A DNA stretch of 64,000 nt from Veronia pacifica (GTDB lineage Bacteria; Pseudomonadota; Gammaproteobacteria; Enterobacterales; Vibrionaceae). A program made the position numbers and the translations under genes. Shown piece after piece: positions 37,602-46,199 of the stretch (position 1 is its first letter; each line of letters begins with the position of its first letter). Under the pieces are notes generated by a model. That model ran no database searches. It was not told where the DNA came from and saw nothing but the letters and a program-made list of their open reading frames with translations. The stretch covers positions 1-64,000 of the forward strand of contig NZ_LYBM01000030.1 of the NCBI RefSeq assembly GCF_001707825.1, in the 5' to 3' direction.

Positions 37602-39103
37602 ATCATCATTCCTTTTCGTTTCTTTTGTTGATAATGCTGAGGCAGGGTGTTGACCAGCTCAGCCAGCGCATTAACGGTCTCACCGCAGCCAAGAATGTAC
37701 CTGTCAGGCCGCAGGAGGACACCTTTGGTCTCAAGTTGCATCAGATAATCTGCCCCATTTTGGGTCTCGCTGACGGAGATAACGGGAAGCGAAGTGAGTG
37801 AACGCAGGTCAACAGCGATGTCATCGGTGGTGACATAAACATAGCGATAGCCTATGTGTTCGTCCATCCTGCTTCCATCGAGCATTCTTGGCTGACCAAA
37901 CTGCTTCCCCGCATTCGCGCCCGTACCCAATCCAGGGCCAAGTATCGGGTAGAGAGACTGCATTTTTTTATTGCCATCTTCTCCCGACATCGCGGCACGC
38001 AAAGCGGGCTCACTGTCAACGGTATTGATCAGCCTGCCCAGTGCTATCGCTTTTGAAATATACGCTTCTGCATTGGGCTGCCTCTCACTCTGATAGCTCT
38101 CCAGTAAAGTATCGCCATCTCCCTGCTCAACAGATTCAGCAAGCTTCCACGCCAGATTGGCGGCATCGCGGATCCCGGCACACATTCCCTGTCCCATAAA
38201 AGGTGGCGTCTGATGTGCGGCATCTCCGGCTACCAGTAACCGACCTTTCTGCCAGACCTCAGCTGACAACGAGTGAAAGGTATATACCGCACTTCTCTCT
38301 AAAGTGGCTTCATCAGGCGTAAGCCAAGGCGAGAGCAATTGCCAGACAAAGCTGTCTTTGGTCACCGCTGTATTACTCTCCTCAGGCAGCACAGTGATCT
38401 CCCAGCGTCTGCGGTTTTTCGGCCCTCTGACGTAGGTCGCTGGCCTGTTGGGATCGCAGAACTGAATGGAGTGGTCACCCAGTTCCGGTTTATCCTGATT
38501 GAGAAGAACATCGACAACCAGCCAACGCTCATGAAAGCCAAAATCTTTCATTCTTGACTCAATAAAGCGCCGCACCAGTGATCGGGCACCATCGCATCCG
38601 ACAGCATATTGGGCTGTTACTCGATGAATCTCACCCATTGCCATATCTTCAAAGCGCACTTCAACGCCATCACCCTTGTCTTCCACCATGAAGGCCTCTG
38701 CTCGGCAGCGGACGGTGACCGAGTCATAGGTGGTCAGTTTTGAGCGCAATATACGCTCCAGATCCGGTTGGTGAAATCGCCAGCTGGGATGCCATGCATG
38801 AGGGCCCTCTTCCAAGGGTCTTGGCCAATCAAGGAGCAGTGTCCCATCCGGTGATTGGAAGCGCATGCCAGGGTTGATTCTGATCTCGGGCAATAGCTCG
38901 TCTGCGATGCCTATCCATTGAAAAACACGCATCACTTCATCATCAAAATGAACGGCTCTTGGCAGATGATAGGCTTCTGCTTCACGATCGAGCACCAATA
39001 CCTTGATGCCAAGCATGCCAAGTAAGTTGGCCAGTGTGGCTCCGACCGGGCCGAGACCAACCACCACGACATCATAGGTGTCATGGAAATCATTATTTTT
39101 CAT
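37598..39103 (-). CDS. FAD-dependent aromatic monooxygenase, MhpA-like
   Basis: A 501-residue flavoprotein of the class A hydroxylase type. The FAD-binding GLGPVGATLANLLG (about 16-29), the DG motif in GCDGARSLVRR and the second FAD motif GDAAHQTPPFMGQGM are intact. It resembles 3-(3-hydroxyphenyl)propionate hydroxylase MhpA, which converts a phenol into a catechol ready for ring cleavage. That fits the extradiol dioxygenase six bases upstream. Length is a little short of the about 550 residues of E. coli MhpA. Exact substrate not determined. Confidence 0.85.
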   Translation of the reverse strand: MKNNDFHDTYDVVVVGLGPVGATLANLLGMLGIKVLVLDREAEAYHLPRAVHFDDEVMRVFQWIGIADELLPEIRINPGMRFQSPDGTLLLDWPRPLEEGPHAWHPSWRFHQPDLERILRSKLTTYDSVTVRCRAEAFMVEDKGDGVEVRFEDMAMGEIHRVTAQYAVGCDGARSLVRRFIESRMKDFGFHERWLVVDVLLNQDKPELGDHSIQFCDPNRPATYVRGPKNRRRWEITVLPEESNTAVTKDSFVWQLLSPWLTPDEATLERSAVYTFHSLSAEVWQKGRLLVAGDAAHQTPPFMGQGMCAGIRDAANLAWKLAESVEQGDGDTLLESYQSERQPNAEAYISKAIALGRLINTVDSEPALRAAMSGEDGNKKMQSLYPILGPGLGTGANAGKQFGQPRMLDGSRMDEHIGYRYVYVTTDDIAVDLRSLTSLPVISVSETQNGADYLMQLETKGVLLRPDRYILGCGETVNALAELVNTLPQHYQQKKRKGMMI

Positions 39104-39109
39104 ATTTGC

Positions 39110-40093
39110 TTACCTTGCTTTTTTCAGGGCACCGTAAAGCCACGGACAATCAATCACGGGAGGTGCCCTGTGACCTTCAGCAGCCGCTTTAAGTCGCATC
39201 TCTCTCAAGCGTTTTCGTCCGCCGTCTTCGGGTAAATACAATCTCTCGTGACCCCAAAAACTGGGACCGAGTGTCGTCTCGTGTGGCTCCCATGTGTCAG
39301 GGTCAATGACCAGACCACCCCAGCCACTCTCAACAAAGAAGCCAGATGGTGTGTAGGCGTAATAGGACGTCATATGGTCATTGGTGTGGCGGCCAAGCGT
39401 GTAGGCAATGGTGTCTTCTTTGTCCTGTAACTGTGCCAAATCATAGCCTTGTCCGACATCATCAAGGTTTGTAAATTCCACCATAAAATGATGAAAACCC
39501 TGCTGACCGGAGCCAATCATGGCAAAGCTATGATGACGACCATTAACATGGAAAAAATACATACCGTATGGCGACAGGCCGTAGTCTGAAACATTAAAAC
39601 CAAGCACATCGCGATAAAACGGCAGCATGGTGTCCAGATTATCGACATGCAGCACAGCATGCCCCATGCCTAATGGCCCGGTGTTGAAGCCATCTATGGG
39701 TCTGCCGGGAACAAAGGGATCACTGCTCAGCATAGGGTTAAACACGAGCTCAACGCGATTTCCCATCGGATCCAGGAACCAAATCATCTCGTCGACAAAG
39801 CGTCTGTCCGCCAATTCGCGCCCGCCCCAGAAAACAGGATACCCGGCATTATCGAGCCTTGCGGCGTACATGTTGAGATCATCATGATGACTGACCTCCC
39901 AGCCCATAAATGCGAGGGTATCCCCTTTTTCTCCCGAAATAAGCAGGCGCTGTTGTCTGTCATCCATGCGAAATACAGACGTTTTTCCGCCACGGTCAAC
40001 TTCCTGCATAGCCAGAATTTTTCCGGCAAATGCTGACCATTCGCTTAATTTGTCTGAATGAATGCCCAGATAACCTAATGCACAAATTGCCAC
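39110..40093 (-). CDS. extradiol ring-cleavage dioxygenase (VOC family)
   Basis: A 327-residue two-module vicinal-oxygen-chelate dioxygenase, like BphC. Likely Fe(II) ligands are H145 (GMGHAVLHVD), H202 (FHHFMVEF) and E255 (FFVESGWGG); H240 in NDHMTSYY matches the acid-base His. It should open a catechol made by the adjacent monooxygenase. Extra C-terminal residues (about 265-327) rich in Arg and Pro are usual for this subgroup. It is followed six bases later by the monooxygenase. Confidence 0.87.
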   Translation of the reverse strand: MAICALGYLGIHSDKLSEWSAFAGKILAMQEVDRGGKTSVFRMDDRQQRLLISGEKGDTLAFMGWEVSHHDDLNMYAARLDNAGYPVFWGGRELADRRFVDEMIWFLDPMGNRVELVFNPMLSSDPFVPGRPIDGFNTGPLGMGHAVLHVDNLDTMLPFYRDVLGFNVSDYGLSPYGMYFFHVNGRHHSFAMIGSGQQGFHHFMVEFTNLDDVGQGYDLAQLQDKEDTIAYTLGRHTNDHMTSYYAYTPSGFFVESGWGGLVIDPDTWEPHETTLGPSFWGHERLYLPEDGGRKRLREMRLKAAAEGHRAPPVIDCPWLYGALKKAR

Positions 40094-40120
40094 AGTTGCC
40101 CCCTCTCGCAGCCGCTCCAG

Positions 40121-41125
40121 TTAGCGGCTGGCGATCTCCAATGCCCGCTTCAGTACTTTGCTGGCATTTTCCGGTTTACCTGAAAGCCAGAGTTTGCGGG
40201 CATCTTTAAATGATGCGTCCCATGCCGCTTTTTGCTCCTCAGTGAGGTCTACAAAATTTATCTTGGCATTTTCTCTCATCGCTTTTTCAATTTCGGCTTC
40301 GCCACGATCTATCCGGTCAGCAACCCAGGCGCTTCTCTCAGCAAGGGACATGTCGTCAATAGCCGCCTTATCCTTTGCCGGTAATCTGTCATAGGTCTTT
40401 TTGTTCATGAGGAACACAAGAGGCGTAGCAATGAAACGGCTGTTAGTCACATTAGGAGCTACTTCGTAAAGACGGAAAGTGCGGTAGGCATCCATGGTCC
40501 ATGCCGCGCTGCTGACCACATTACGTTCAATGTTCTCATACACCTGAGGAGCTGGGATGGGCACGCCGGATGCTCCTAGTTGATTTAGAAGCTGAGAACC
40601 ATAAGGGGAAGGAGAACGCATTTTTATCCCACTAAGATCACCCGGCATTTTCACCTGTCTGTCAGCACTGAAAATCCGGTAACCCGGCGTTGTGAACAGA
40701 GCGATCGCTTTGTAGTCTGAAAACTCATTACCGAGCAGCCCCTCAGCATTAAGGGTATTGAGCACTTTTGTTCCCGTGGCTGCATCACCAGCAATACCGG
40801 GAATTTCTGCCACCGTTGTCATTGGAAAAAGGCCTGCGGTGTAAGTGGGCACAACAAAGGCCACATCTGCCACTCCTTTGGCAACGAGCTCTGCCTGTGC
40901 TGGTGGCGCACCCAGTATTGAACCGGGATAAAGTTTGAATCGGTTACCTTTTGACAGTTTGGGATTCACTTCATCTATCCATGCCTGAAGTGTTTGGGAA
41001 AAAAAGCCTTTTGCCGGTTCAAACGATGAGACCCGCATTTGCTTCGCATTGACACCAAAACTGCAAGCGGCAATGAGGCCTGCAATGAGGCAACGGGTTA
41101 AGGGTAAACGCATGATATGTATCAT
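40121..41125 (-). CDS. dctP: TRAP transporter substrate-binding protein
   Basis: A 334-residue periplasmic receptor of the DctP family. The signal peptide spans about 1-27 (MIHIMRLPL to VNA). The mature part has GSILGAPPAQAELVAKGVADV and PGDLSGIKMRSP, typical of DctP receptors; the Arg of the latter segment holds the substrate carboxylate. I chose ATG 41125 because GGAGGAA is well spaced; a longer frame from 41176 overlaps the permease gene and lacks this. It feeds the adjacent catabolic enzymes, so an aromatic or phenylalkanoic acid is the likely ligand. Confidence 0.9.
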   Translation of the reverse strand: MIHIMRLPLTRCLIAGLIAACSFGVNAKQMRVSSFEPAKGFFSQTLQAWIDEVNPKLSKGNRFKLYPGSILGAPPAQAELVAKGVADVAFVVPTYTAGLFPMTTVAEIPGIAGDAATGTKVLNTLNAEGLLGNEFSDYKAIALFTTPGYRIFSADRQVKMPGDLSGIKMRSPSPYGSQLLNQLGASGVPIPAPQVYENIERNVVSSAAWTMDAYRTFRLYEVAPNVTNSRFIATPLVFLMNKKTYDRLPAKDKAAIDDMSLAERSAWVADRIDRGEAEIEKAMRENAKINFVDLTEEQKAAWDASFKDARKLWLSGKPENASKVLKRALEIASR

Positions 41126-41151
41126 AGATAATTCCTCCTTGAGTCTCGCAC

Positions 41152-42455
41152 TCAACGGGCAGCCTCGGGCAGCCACATGACCAGTGCGGGAAAGGCGATG
41201 ATCAGCCCGATACGAATAACATCCGCAACGACAAAGGGCATGACGCCTTTCCAGAGTGCAACCATAGGTATGTCGCTGTTTGTCGTTTTGAGAACGAACA
41301 GATTCATACCTACAGGTGGGGTGATTAATCCCATTTCAACCACCATCACGACATAGATGCCAAACCACACCAAATTGATACCTGCAGCATCAGCGATAGG
41401 CACAAAGAGAGGTACGGTCAGCAGTAGCATCGCAAGGCTATCCATCAAAGTGCCCAGCACCAGATAAATCGCGCTCATGAGTAAAATGACGGTGAGAGGT
41501 GAAGTGAGAATGTCGGAAAACAGCGATGTCAGAGAGAAAGGAAGATCGGACAACGCCAGAAAAAAGTTAAACAGATTGGCCGCAATTAATACCAGATACA
41601 GTGCGCCACAGGTCTTTGCTGTGTCGGTTGCGGCGCTATGAAGCCTTCTTTTGATAAACGGCGACTGAAGATGCCATAACTCAGAACCAATGCAAGACCG
41701 ACAGCTGCCGTTTCATTTGCAGTGAAATAGCCACTGTATAGGCCTGCCATGATCAGGCTAAACACACCGACCGGTGGCCCCAGCTCTTTCAAAGCATGTG
41801 CCCTCTCAGCGCGGGTGGCTTTGACGCTTTTGTCAGAATTGGAGCGACCTAGCCTGATAGAAAACCAGATTGCGGCAAAATACAACAGGATAGCCAATGA
41901 GATCGGGCCTGCCGTAGCAAGCAATAGCTGCCGGATGGACTGCTCTGCCAGAAACGCATAGATAACAAGGACAGTCGAGGGTGGAATGAGGATACCCAAT
42001 GTGCCCCCCGCTGCTACAGTGCCCGATGACAGGCTGTCGGTGTATCCTGCGCGACGCATTTCAGGTAAGGCAATTCTCCCCATGGTCGCCGTTGTTGCCA
42101 GTGACGAGCCGGAAATCATCCCAAAACCTGCGGACGCACCAATTGTTGCCAACGCCAATCCACCTCGTTTGTGTCCCAATAAGGTTCTCATTGCTTCATA
42201 AAGGCGGCTGGACAACCCGCTCTGGGAGGCAACGTTTCCCATAAATACAAACAAAGGCAGCATAGCCAGCGTATAGTTAGTCAGCGATTCCCATACTGTC
42301 GTTGCGCCTATGGTCATCATACCTTCAGCGCCAATCACAAAAGTACAACCAGCGATCGCGACAAGCCCCATCGCAATACCGACGGGTACTTCGAGAAGAA
42401 TCAACACTAAGGTGACAGCAAACCCAATACCGCCAAGGAACAGTCCGTCATCCAT
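41152..42455 (-). pseudogene. dctM: TRAP transporter large permease, frameshifted
   Basis: Two frames together make one DctM-type permease. The N-terminal part (42455 to about 41636) covers about 270 residues with normal segments such as PLFVFMGNVAS and GTLGILIPPSTVLV, then slips into a nonsense tail ending at 41586. The C-terminal part continues in another frame from about 41636, with ITPPVGMNLFVLK near its end. Adding one base in the run GCGCC near 41632-41637 restores a continuous 434-residue protein; total length, 1304 bases, is one short of 435 codons. Either the transporter is disabled or this is a sequencing error. It starts on the last base of the dctQ stop. Confidence 0.85.
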
Positions 42456-42922
42456 CAGGCATCTCCTTTAAAAGCAATAACAGCACGTTTAGCGGCTGCA
42501 ACTACGGCGACCAGAAACGACACCGTAACAATTGTGATTAACACGTCTTTAGGTAAGGCCAGATCAGGCGTGGTTTCAGGGCTTCCCCAACTCTCCACGC
42601 TGTACATTGTCATGATCCAAAACATCAAAAGAGAAAAAAACAGTGAGAACATGGCGCCAAATATCGCCAGTGAATATTTAAAAATGTTTGGCCTCAGTTC
42701 ACTGAGTAACCGTGCCGTCACGTTGGCATCTTTGAGGTAGCAGGCTGGCATAGAGAGCAAGGCTCCAAGGCCAATAAGTAATGTTGTGGTCTCTATAACA
42801 CCTGGCAAATGGCTACCAGACATTGCTCGCATCAACACATCAATAACCGTAACAACAGCACCTCCCAGAAAGCACAGGGCTGACAGAACTAAAGAAATAC
42901 GGGTCAATGCTTCGCTGCTCAT
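42455..42922 (-). CDS. dctQ: TRAP transporter small permease
   Basis: A 155-residue protein with four membrane segments, of DctQ type, which couples to the large permease. The start at 42922 is chosen for GGAG seven bases upstream; a longer frame from 42952 adds ten residues. It is the first gene of the leftward transporter-catabolic cluster and overlaps dctM by one base. Confidence 0.8.
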   Translation of the reverse strand: MSSEALTRISLVLSALCFLGGAVVTVIDVLMRAMSGSHLPGVIETTTLLIGLGALLSMPACYLKDANVTARLLSELRPNIFKYSLAIFGAMFSLFFSLLMFWIMTMYSVESWGSPETTPDLALPKDVLITIVTVSFLVAVVAAAKRAVIAFKGDA

Positions 42923-42952
42923 ACCGCCACTCCAAGACATTTTTAATGTCAT

Positions 42953-43267
42953 TAACGTTAGTGGTGATACGTTATATTGACTACCTACCCCATCAGTTCG
43001 TCCACTGTGCGGACAACCTTGCTTTATATGATTAATTCGTGTTTAAGCGATAAATAGGAGAGAACTGTCGGTTTGATGAGGTTTTCTGTCACAGGAATAA
43101 TATTTATGCGTGATTAACACTGGTATTTAAAGAAATAGGATGGGCAGAATTTTTGCCGGTAACGTAATAATTGAAAAGCACAGAGCTGTGTCACTAATCA
43201 ATAGCTTTGCTAATGCTTCATCGGTGATCATGGAGCATGCCAGCCTTTTTAATAAATAAGGAAGAAA
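42953..43267. other. divergent promoter region, catabolic cluster and NUDIX gene
   Basis: 315 bases between dctQ and the rightward NUDIX gene. The IclR regulator presumably binds here, but no convincing operator repeat was identified. Confidence 0.4.
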
Positions 43268-43717
43268 ATGAAAAACGTACGAGTATCAGTAAGGGCTGTG
43301 TGTTATCGGGACAACAGCCTGCTTCTCGCGGAACATCGGGATGACAGAGGTCTCTGGTATATTCTACCGGGAGGTGGAGTGCAACATAATGAGACGCTCG
43401 ACCAGGCATTTGATCGGGAATTAATGGAGGAAACAGGCGGTGAAGCGACGATGGGTGACATCCTTTTCGTTCGGGAAGTGCTGGCAGACCGACTTAATAC
43501 ATCATACCTGCCCGCTCATCTGCATCAACTGGAGCTGTTTGTTGAAACCACTGACTTTAAAGTGGTCGCTGAGCCCAAAGACTTTGACAAAGACCAAATC
43601 GGATATGTCTGGATGCCACTGGACCAACTAGACGACATTCTCTTTTTTCCCAAAGCGATGGTGAAGAGTTTTCAAACCCGATGTTTTGATAAAATCTACC
43701 AAGGTCACATTCGTTAA
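43268..43717 (+). CDS. NUDIX hydrolase
   Basis: A 149-residue hydrolase of nucleoside-diphosphate-linked compounds. The Nudix box begins GGGVQHNETLDQAF (about 37-50) and ends RELMEETGG, with the catalytic Glu residues in place. AAGGAAG precedes ATG. It is a single gene between the catabolic cluster and DUF3581. Substrate cannot be read from the sequence. Confidence 0.87.
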   Translation: MKNVRVSVRAVCYRDNSLLLAEHRDDRGLWYILPGGGVQHNETLDQAFDRELMEETGGEATMGDILFVREVLADRLNTSYLPAHLHQLELFVETTDFKVVAEPKDFDKDQIGYVWMPLDQLDDILFFPKAMVKSFQTRCFDKIYQGHIR

Positions 43718-44124
43718 GTGGTATTTAATGCTAATTCCCACTTCTGCACATTTAACAATTACATTATCGTGTGACGCAGAACATTTAAATATCACTGCTA
43801 TCAGCTCGTCTAACGCAGCTCTCTCTCTGCTTGTAATGGTAAATAATTATCATTTAAGCGTATGACTTAGTTAATAAATTTATAAAACGTTTTTTTAAAA
43901 AACAACGTCATAAATCGCTTTAAAACTGAACACACTTAATAAAGTGCAGTTATCATTTTGTCGCTATTGTTGGAAATTGAGCCAGTGACTGTCTTGTAAG
44001 TCACTATATCGAGTAAACAATTTGTGACGTAACCCAGTAATGTAAACTGCAAATCAACTGGCTAGACCATTTATCCTAATGATGTGCTATACAATGCAAA
44101 CCCACGGAAGATATTCAGGAAATA
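43718..44124. other. intergenic region, no gene seen
   Basis: 407 bases, AT-rich in the middle. A partial palindrome at 43840-43856 was considered as a Fur box and set aside. It presumably contains the DUF3581 gene promoter. Confidence 0.4.
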
Positions 44125-44856
44125 ATGATCAAAATCATGCAACTGGAAAATTATTATACAACGAGCGATAACAAGCTTCAGTTCAGTCGCCAACAAGCCA
44201 GTCATTTTGCCAAACTCGTCGCGGGAGACTTCAACCCAATTCATGATGAAGACGCAAAACGGTTTTGTGTGCCTGGGGATTTGCTCTTTTCTGTTCTGTT
44301 GAGCAAAGTCGGCATCAGCAAGGAAATGCGGATTGAATTCAACGGTATGATCAATGACGGCACCGACCTTGAACTTCAGGATACCGAAGACGGACACCTG
44401 AACGTTGTCGATGACGCTGGAAAACTCTATCTAACACTCGAGCGTCGTGGCGAGACGATTAACGACCCTCGTATTGCAGAAAAAATCGCCTCTCACTACG
44501 TTCGCTTTTCAGGTAAGAACTTTCCATACATCATGGTTCCACTCATGGAAGAAGCGGGCATGATGATCAATCCAGCCCGACCATTGGTGATGTATGAGAG
44601 CATGGAACTTAAATTTGATAAACTCACCTTTGACAACCCTGAAGTGGTTCTCAGTGAAACCAGCATGGATATTGACGGTAAACGCGGTGTAGTGACGCTG
44701 GGTTTTTCTATCAAAGACAACGGTGAAGTAATAGGAAAAGGCAATAAGCGTATGCTTTGTAGCGGCCTACGACCTTTTGAGACAGACGAAATTAATAACT
44801 TGGTGACTGAATTTTATCAAAGGAAAGATGCTTTCCTATCTTCTGTCAGCGCCTGA
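44125..44856 (+). CDS. DUF3581 domain protein
   Basis: A 243-residue protein matching the DUF3581 family of marine gammaproteobacteria. The N-terminal FSRQQASHFAKLVAGDFNPIHDEDAKR resembles a hot-dog dehydratase (MaoC-like) segment with Asp and His in DFNPIHD; I quote the core DFNPIHDED only as key. A thioester hydratase-like fold is possible but no function is known. ATG 44125 follows CAGGAA closely; ATG 44137 is an alternative. A strong terminator follows. Confidence 0.82.
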   Translation: MIKIMQLENYYTTSDNKLQFSRQQASHFAKLVAGDFNPIHDEDAKRFCVPGDLLFSVLLSKVGISKEMRIEFNGMINDGTDLELQDTEDGHLNVVDDAGKLYLTLERRGETINDPRIAEKIASHYVRFSGKNFPYIMVPLMEEAGMMINPARPLVMYESMELKFDKLTFDNPEVVLSETSMDIDGKRGVVTLGFSIKDNGEVIGKGNKRMLCSGLRPFETDEINNLVTEFYQRKDAFLSSVSA

Positions 44857-44901
44857 TATAAAAAAAGATAACCTGTCATAGATCTTCTGTCAGAAATAAA
44901 T

Positions 44902-44928
44902 AAGCCCTCATGTTGAGGGCTTTTATTT
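44902..44928. terminator. bidirectional terminator
   Basis: Nine-pair stem AAGCCCTCA / TGAGGGCTT with a TGT-type loop and TTTATTT after it. On the minus strand it also has a T-rich tail, so it probably serves both the DUF3581 and L,D-transpeptidase genes. Confidence 0.88.
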
Positions 44929-44960
44929 GTTAGCAAAAACGTCATTGAACTCAATTGTTC

Positions 44961-45581
44961 TCAAGAGAACGCGTAGATGAACGTCCCCTCTTTGATCATA
45001 TTAATGACTCTTCTCGACACGCTGAGAGGAAGCGCCGGACAACCCCAACTTCGACCAAGCTGTCCGTGCTCGCTAATCACTCTGGGATCGGCATAATCAG
45101 CACCGTGAATAACAATCGCACGCTTTCTGGCGTTATCGTTTAGCCCTTTGGATAACCCATCGAGCCTCAAAGAGTAACCGTGCTTACCATAGTAGACCTC
45201 GGCAGCTTTAAAAATGCCGACAGATGTTTTCAATGAGTTAACTTTGTTTGAAAACGTAACGGCGTAGAGTTCTCCGCTATTTTTTCCGTGTGTCACGTGA
45301 GATTCAAACAACACTCTGCGCTTCTTGACATCAATGACCCAAAATCGCTTTTTTGTGGAGGGTTTTCCATAATCGATAAGTGTAAATATCGGTTTTTTAC
45401 TGCCACTGATAATAAAATGATGATAAGCGCGCTCAAACTTATCAAATTCTATCTGACCAAAGAGTGCCAACCTACTATATAGACTCTTGGCATCCAACAA
45501 AGGAGCTGCTTTTACAGGCGCGGTGAAAAAAGCCGTAAGGATAAGTAAAGTTAAAAATAATTCTTTGTATTTTTTGAACAT
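44961..45581 (-). CDS. murein L,D-transpeptidase catalytic-domain protein (YkuD_2 type)
   Basis: A 206-residue exported protein with a signal peptide (about 1-25, ending VKA) and a catalytic domain. The active-site region is AIVIHGADYADP (His) followed by GRSWGCPALP (catalytic Cys), the pattern of L,D-transpeptidases. These cross-link peptidoglycan or attach lipoprotein. THGKNSGELYAVTFSN matches the YkuD_2 subgroup. It is a single leftward gene ending at a terminator. Confidence 0.85.
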   Translation of the reverse strand: MFKKYKELFLTLLILTAFFTAPVKAAPLLDAKSLYSRLALFGQIEFDKFERAYHHFIISGSKKPIFTLIDYGKPSTKKRFWVIDVKKRRVLFESHVTHGKNSGELYAVTFSNKVNSLKTSVGIFKAAEVYYGKHGYSLRLDGLSKGLNDNARKRAIVIHGADYADPRVISEHGQLGRSWGCPALPLSVSRRVINMIKEGTFIYAFS

Positions 45582-46199
45582 TCTTATTTTCCGGTTGTTA
45601 ATTCATCTGTGACAAAAATACGTTTTGTGTGTCTAATGCCACACACTTTTCAGTATTGGTTTAAAAGGTAACAAGACGTGATTTCATGTTGATAAAACAC
45701 AATCAAGATGCATGCCACCCACAACTGAAAAAACTACTTTTTTAAAATTAACTGCCAGATTAATACGTTAGAAAAAGTAGTGGATTTCGCCAAATTCCAG
45801 ATTCACCACATTCACCTTGTTATTGGCTCTAAATACTTACTTGGTAAGCTTTTACTGATATCTGGAGGCAACATATTGCCATAGTGACTTAAAATCTAAA
45901 TACTCAAAAGTCACCATTTTGTTTCTCGTATTAATAATGAGACACGATAAATAGGTTTGAAAAATGGATAAAAAAATGTAAGGAGAAGACATCTTTTCCG
46001 ATATAAAACAGAGTACGGTTTGTGATTTATTCGCAAATAACAGTGCAATTTATCATTTTGCGAGCACCCATTAGATTTTCACTTTTACGACATGTTGAGA
46101 CACTTGCCTTTCCTGATCGCTACGGCAAAAAAAAGCCGACAAAATTGCCGGCTGATTAATATGTTTTTGACTTAATACAAAGGGAGGATATGACTCGCG
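45582..46199. other. intergenic region with hrpA terminator
   Basis: 618 bases, AT-rich. The right end holds the leftward hrpA terminator (listed). An imperfect hairpin (GTGACTT / AAGTCAC) near 45880-45915 was seen. No small ORF or known RNA was recognised. Confidence 0.4.
46126..46153 (-). terminator. rho-independent terminator of hrpA
   Basis: AGCCG / CGGCT stem (inner part GCAATTTTGT) followed on the minus strand by eight T. About 45 bases beyond the hrpA stop. Confidence 0.82.

Noticed and set aside
41152-41553. Separate 133-residue membrane gene
   Set aside because: It is the C-terminal part of the frameshifted TRAP large permease, not an independent gene.
43840-43856. Fur-box-like palindrome
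   Set aside because: Only about 12 of 19 positions match the consensus and the downstream DUF3581 gene has no known iron link.
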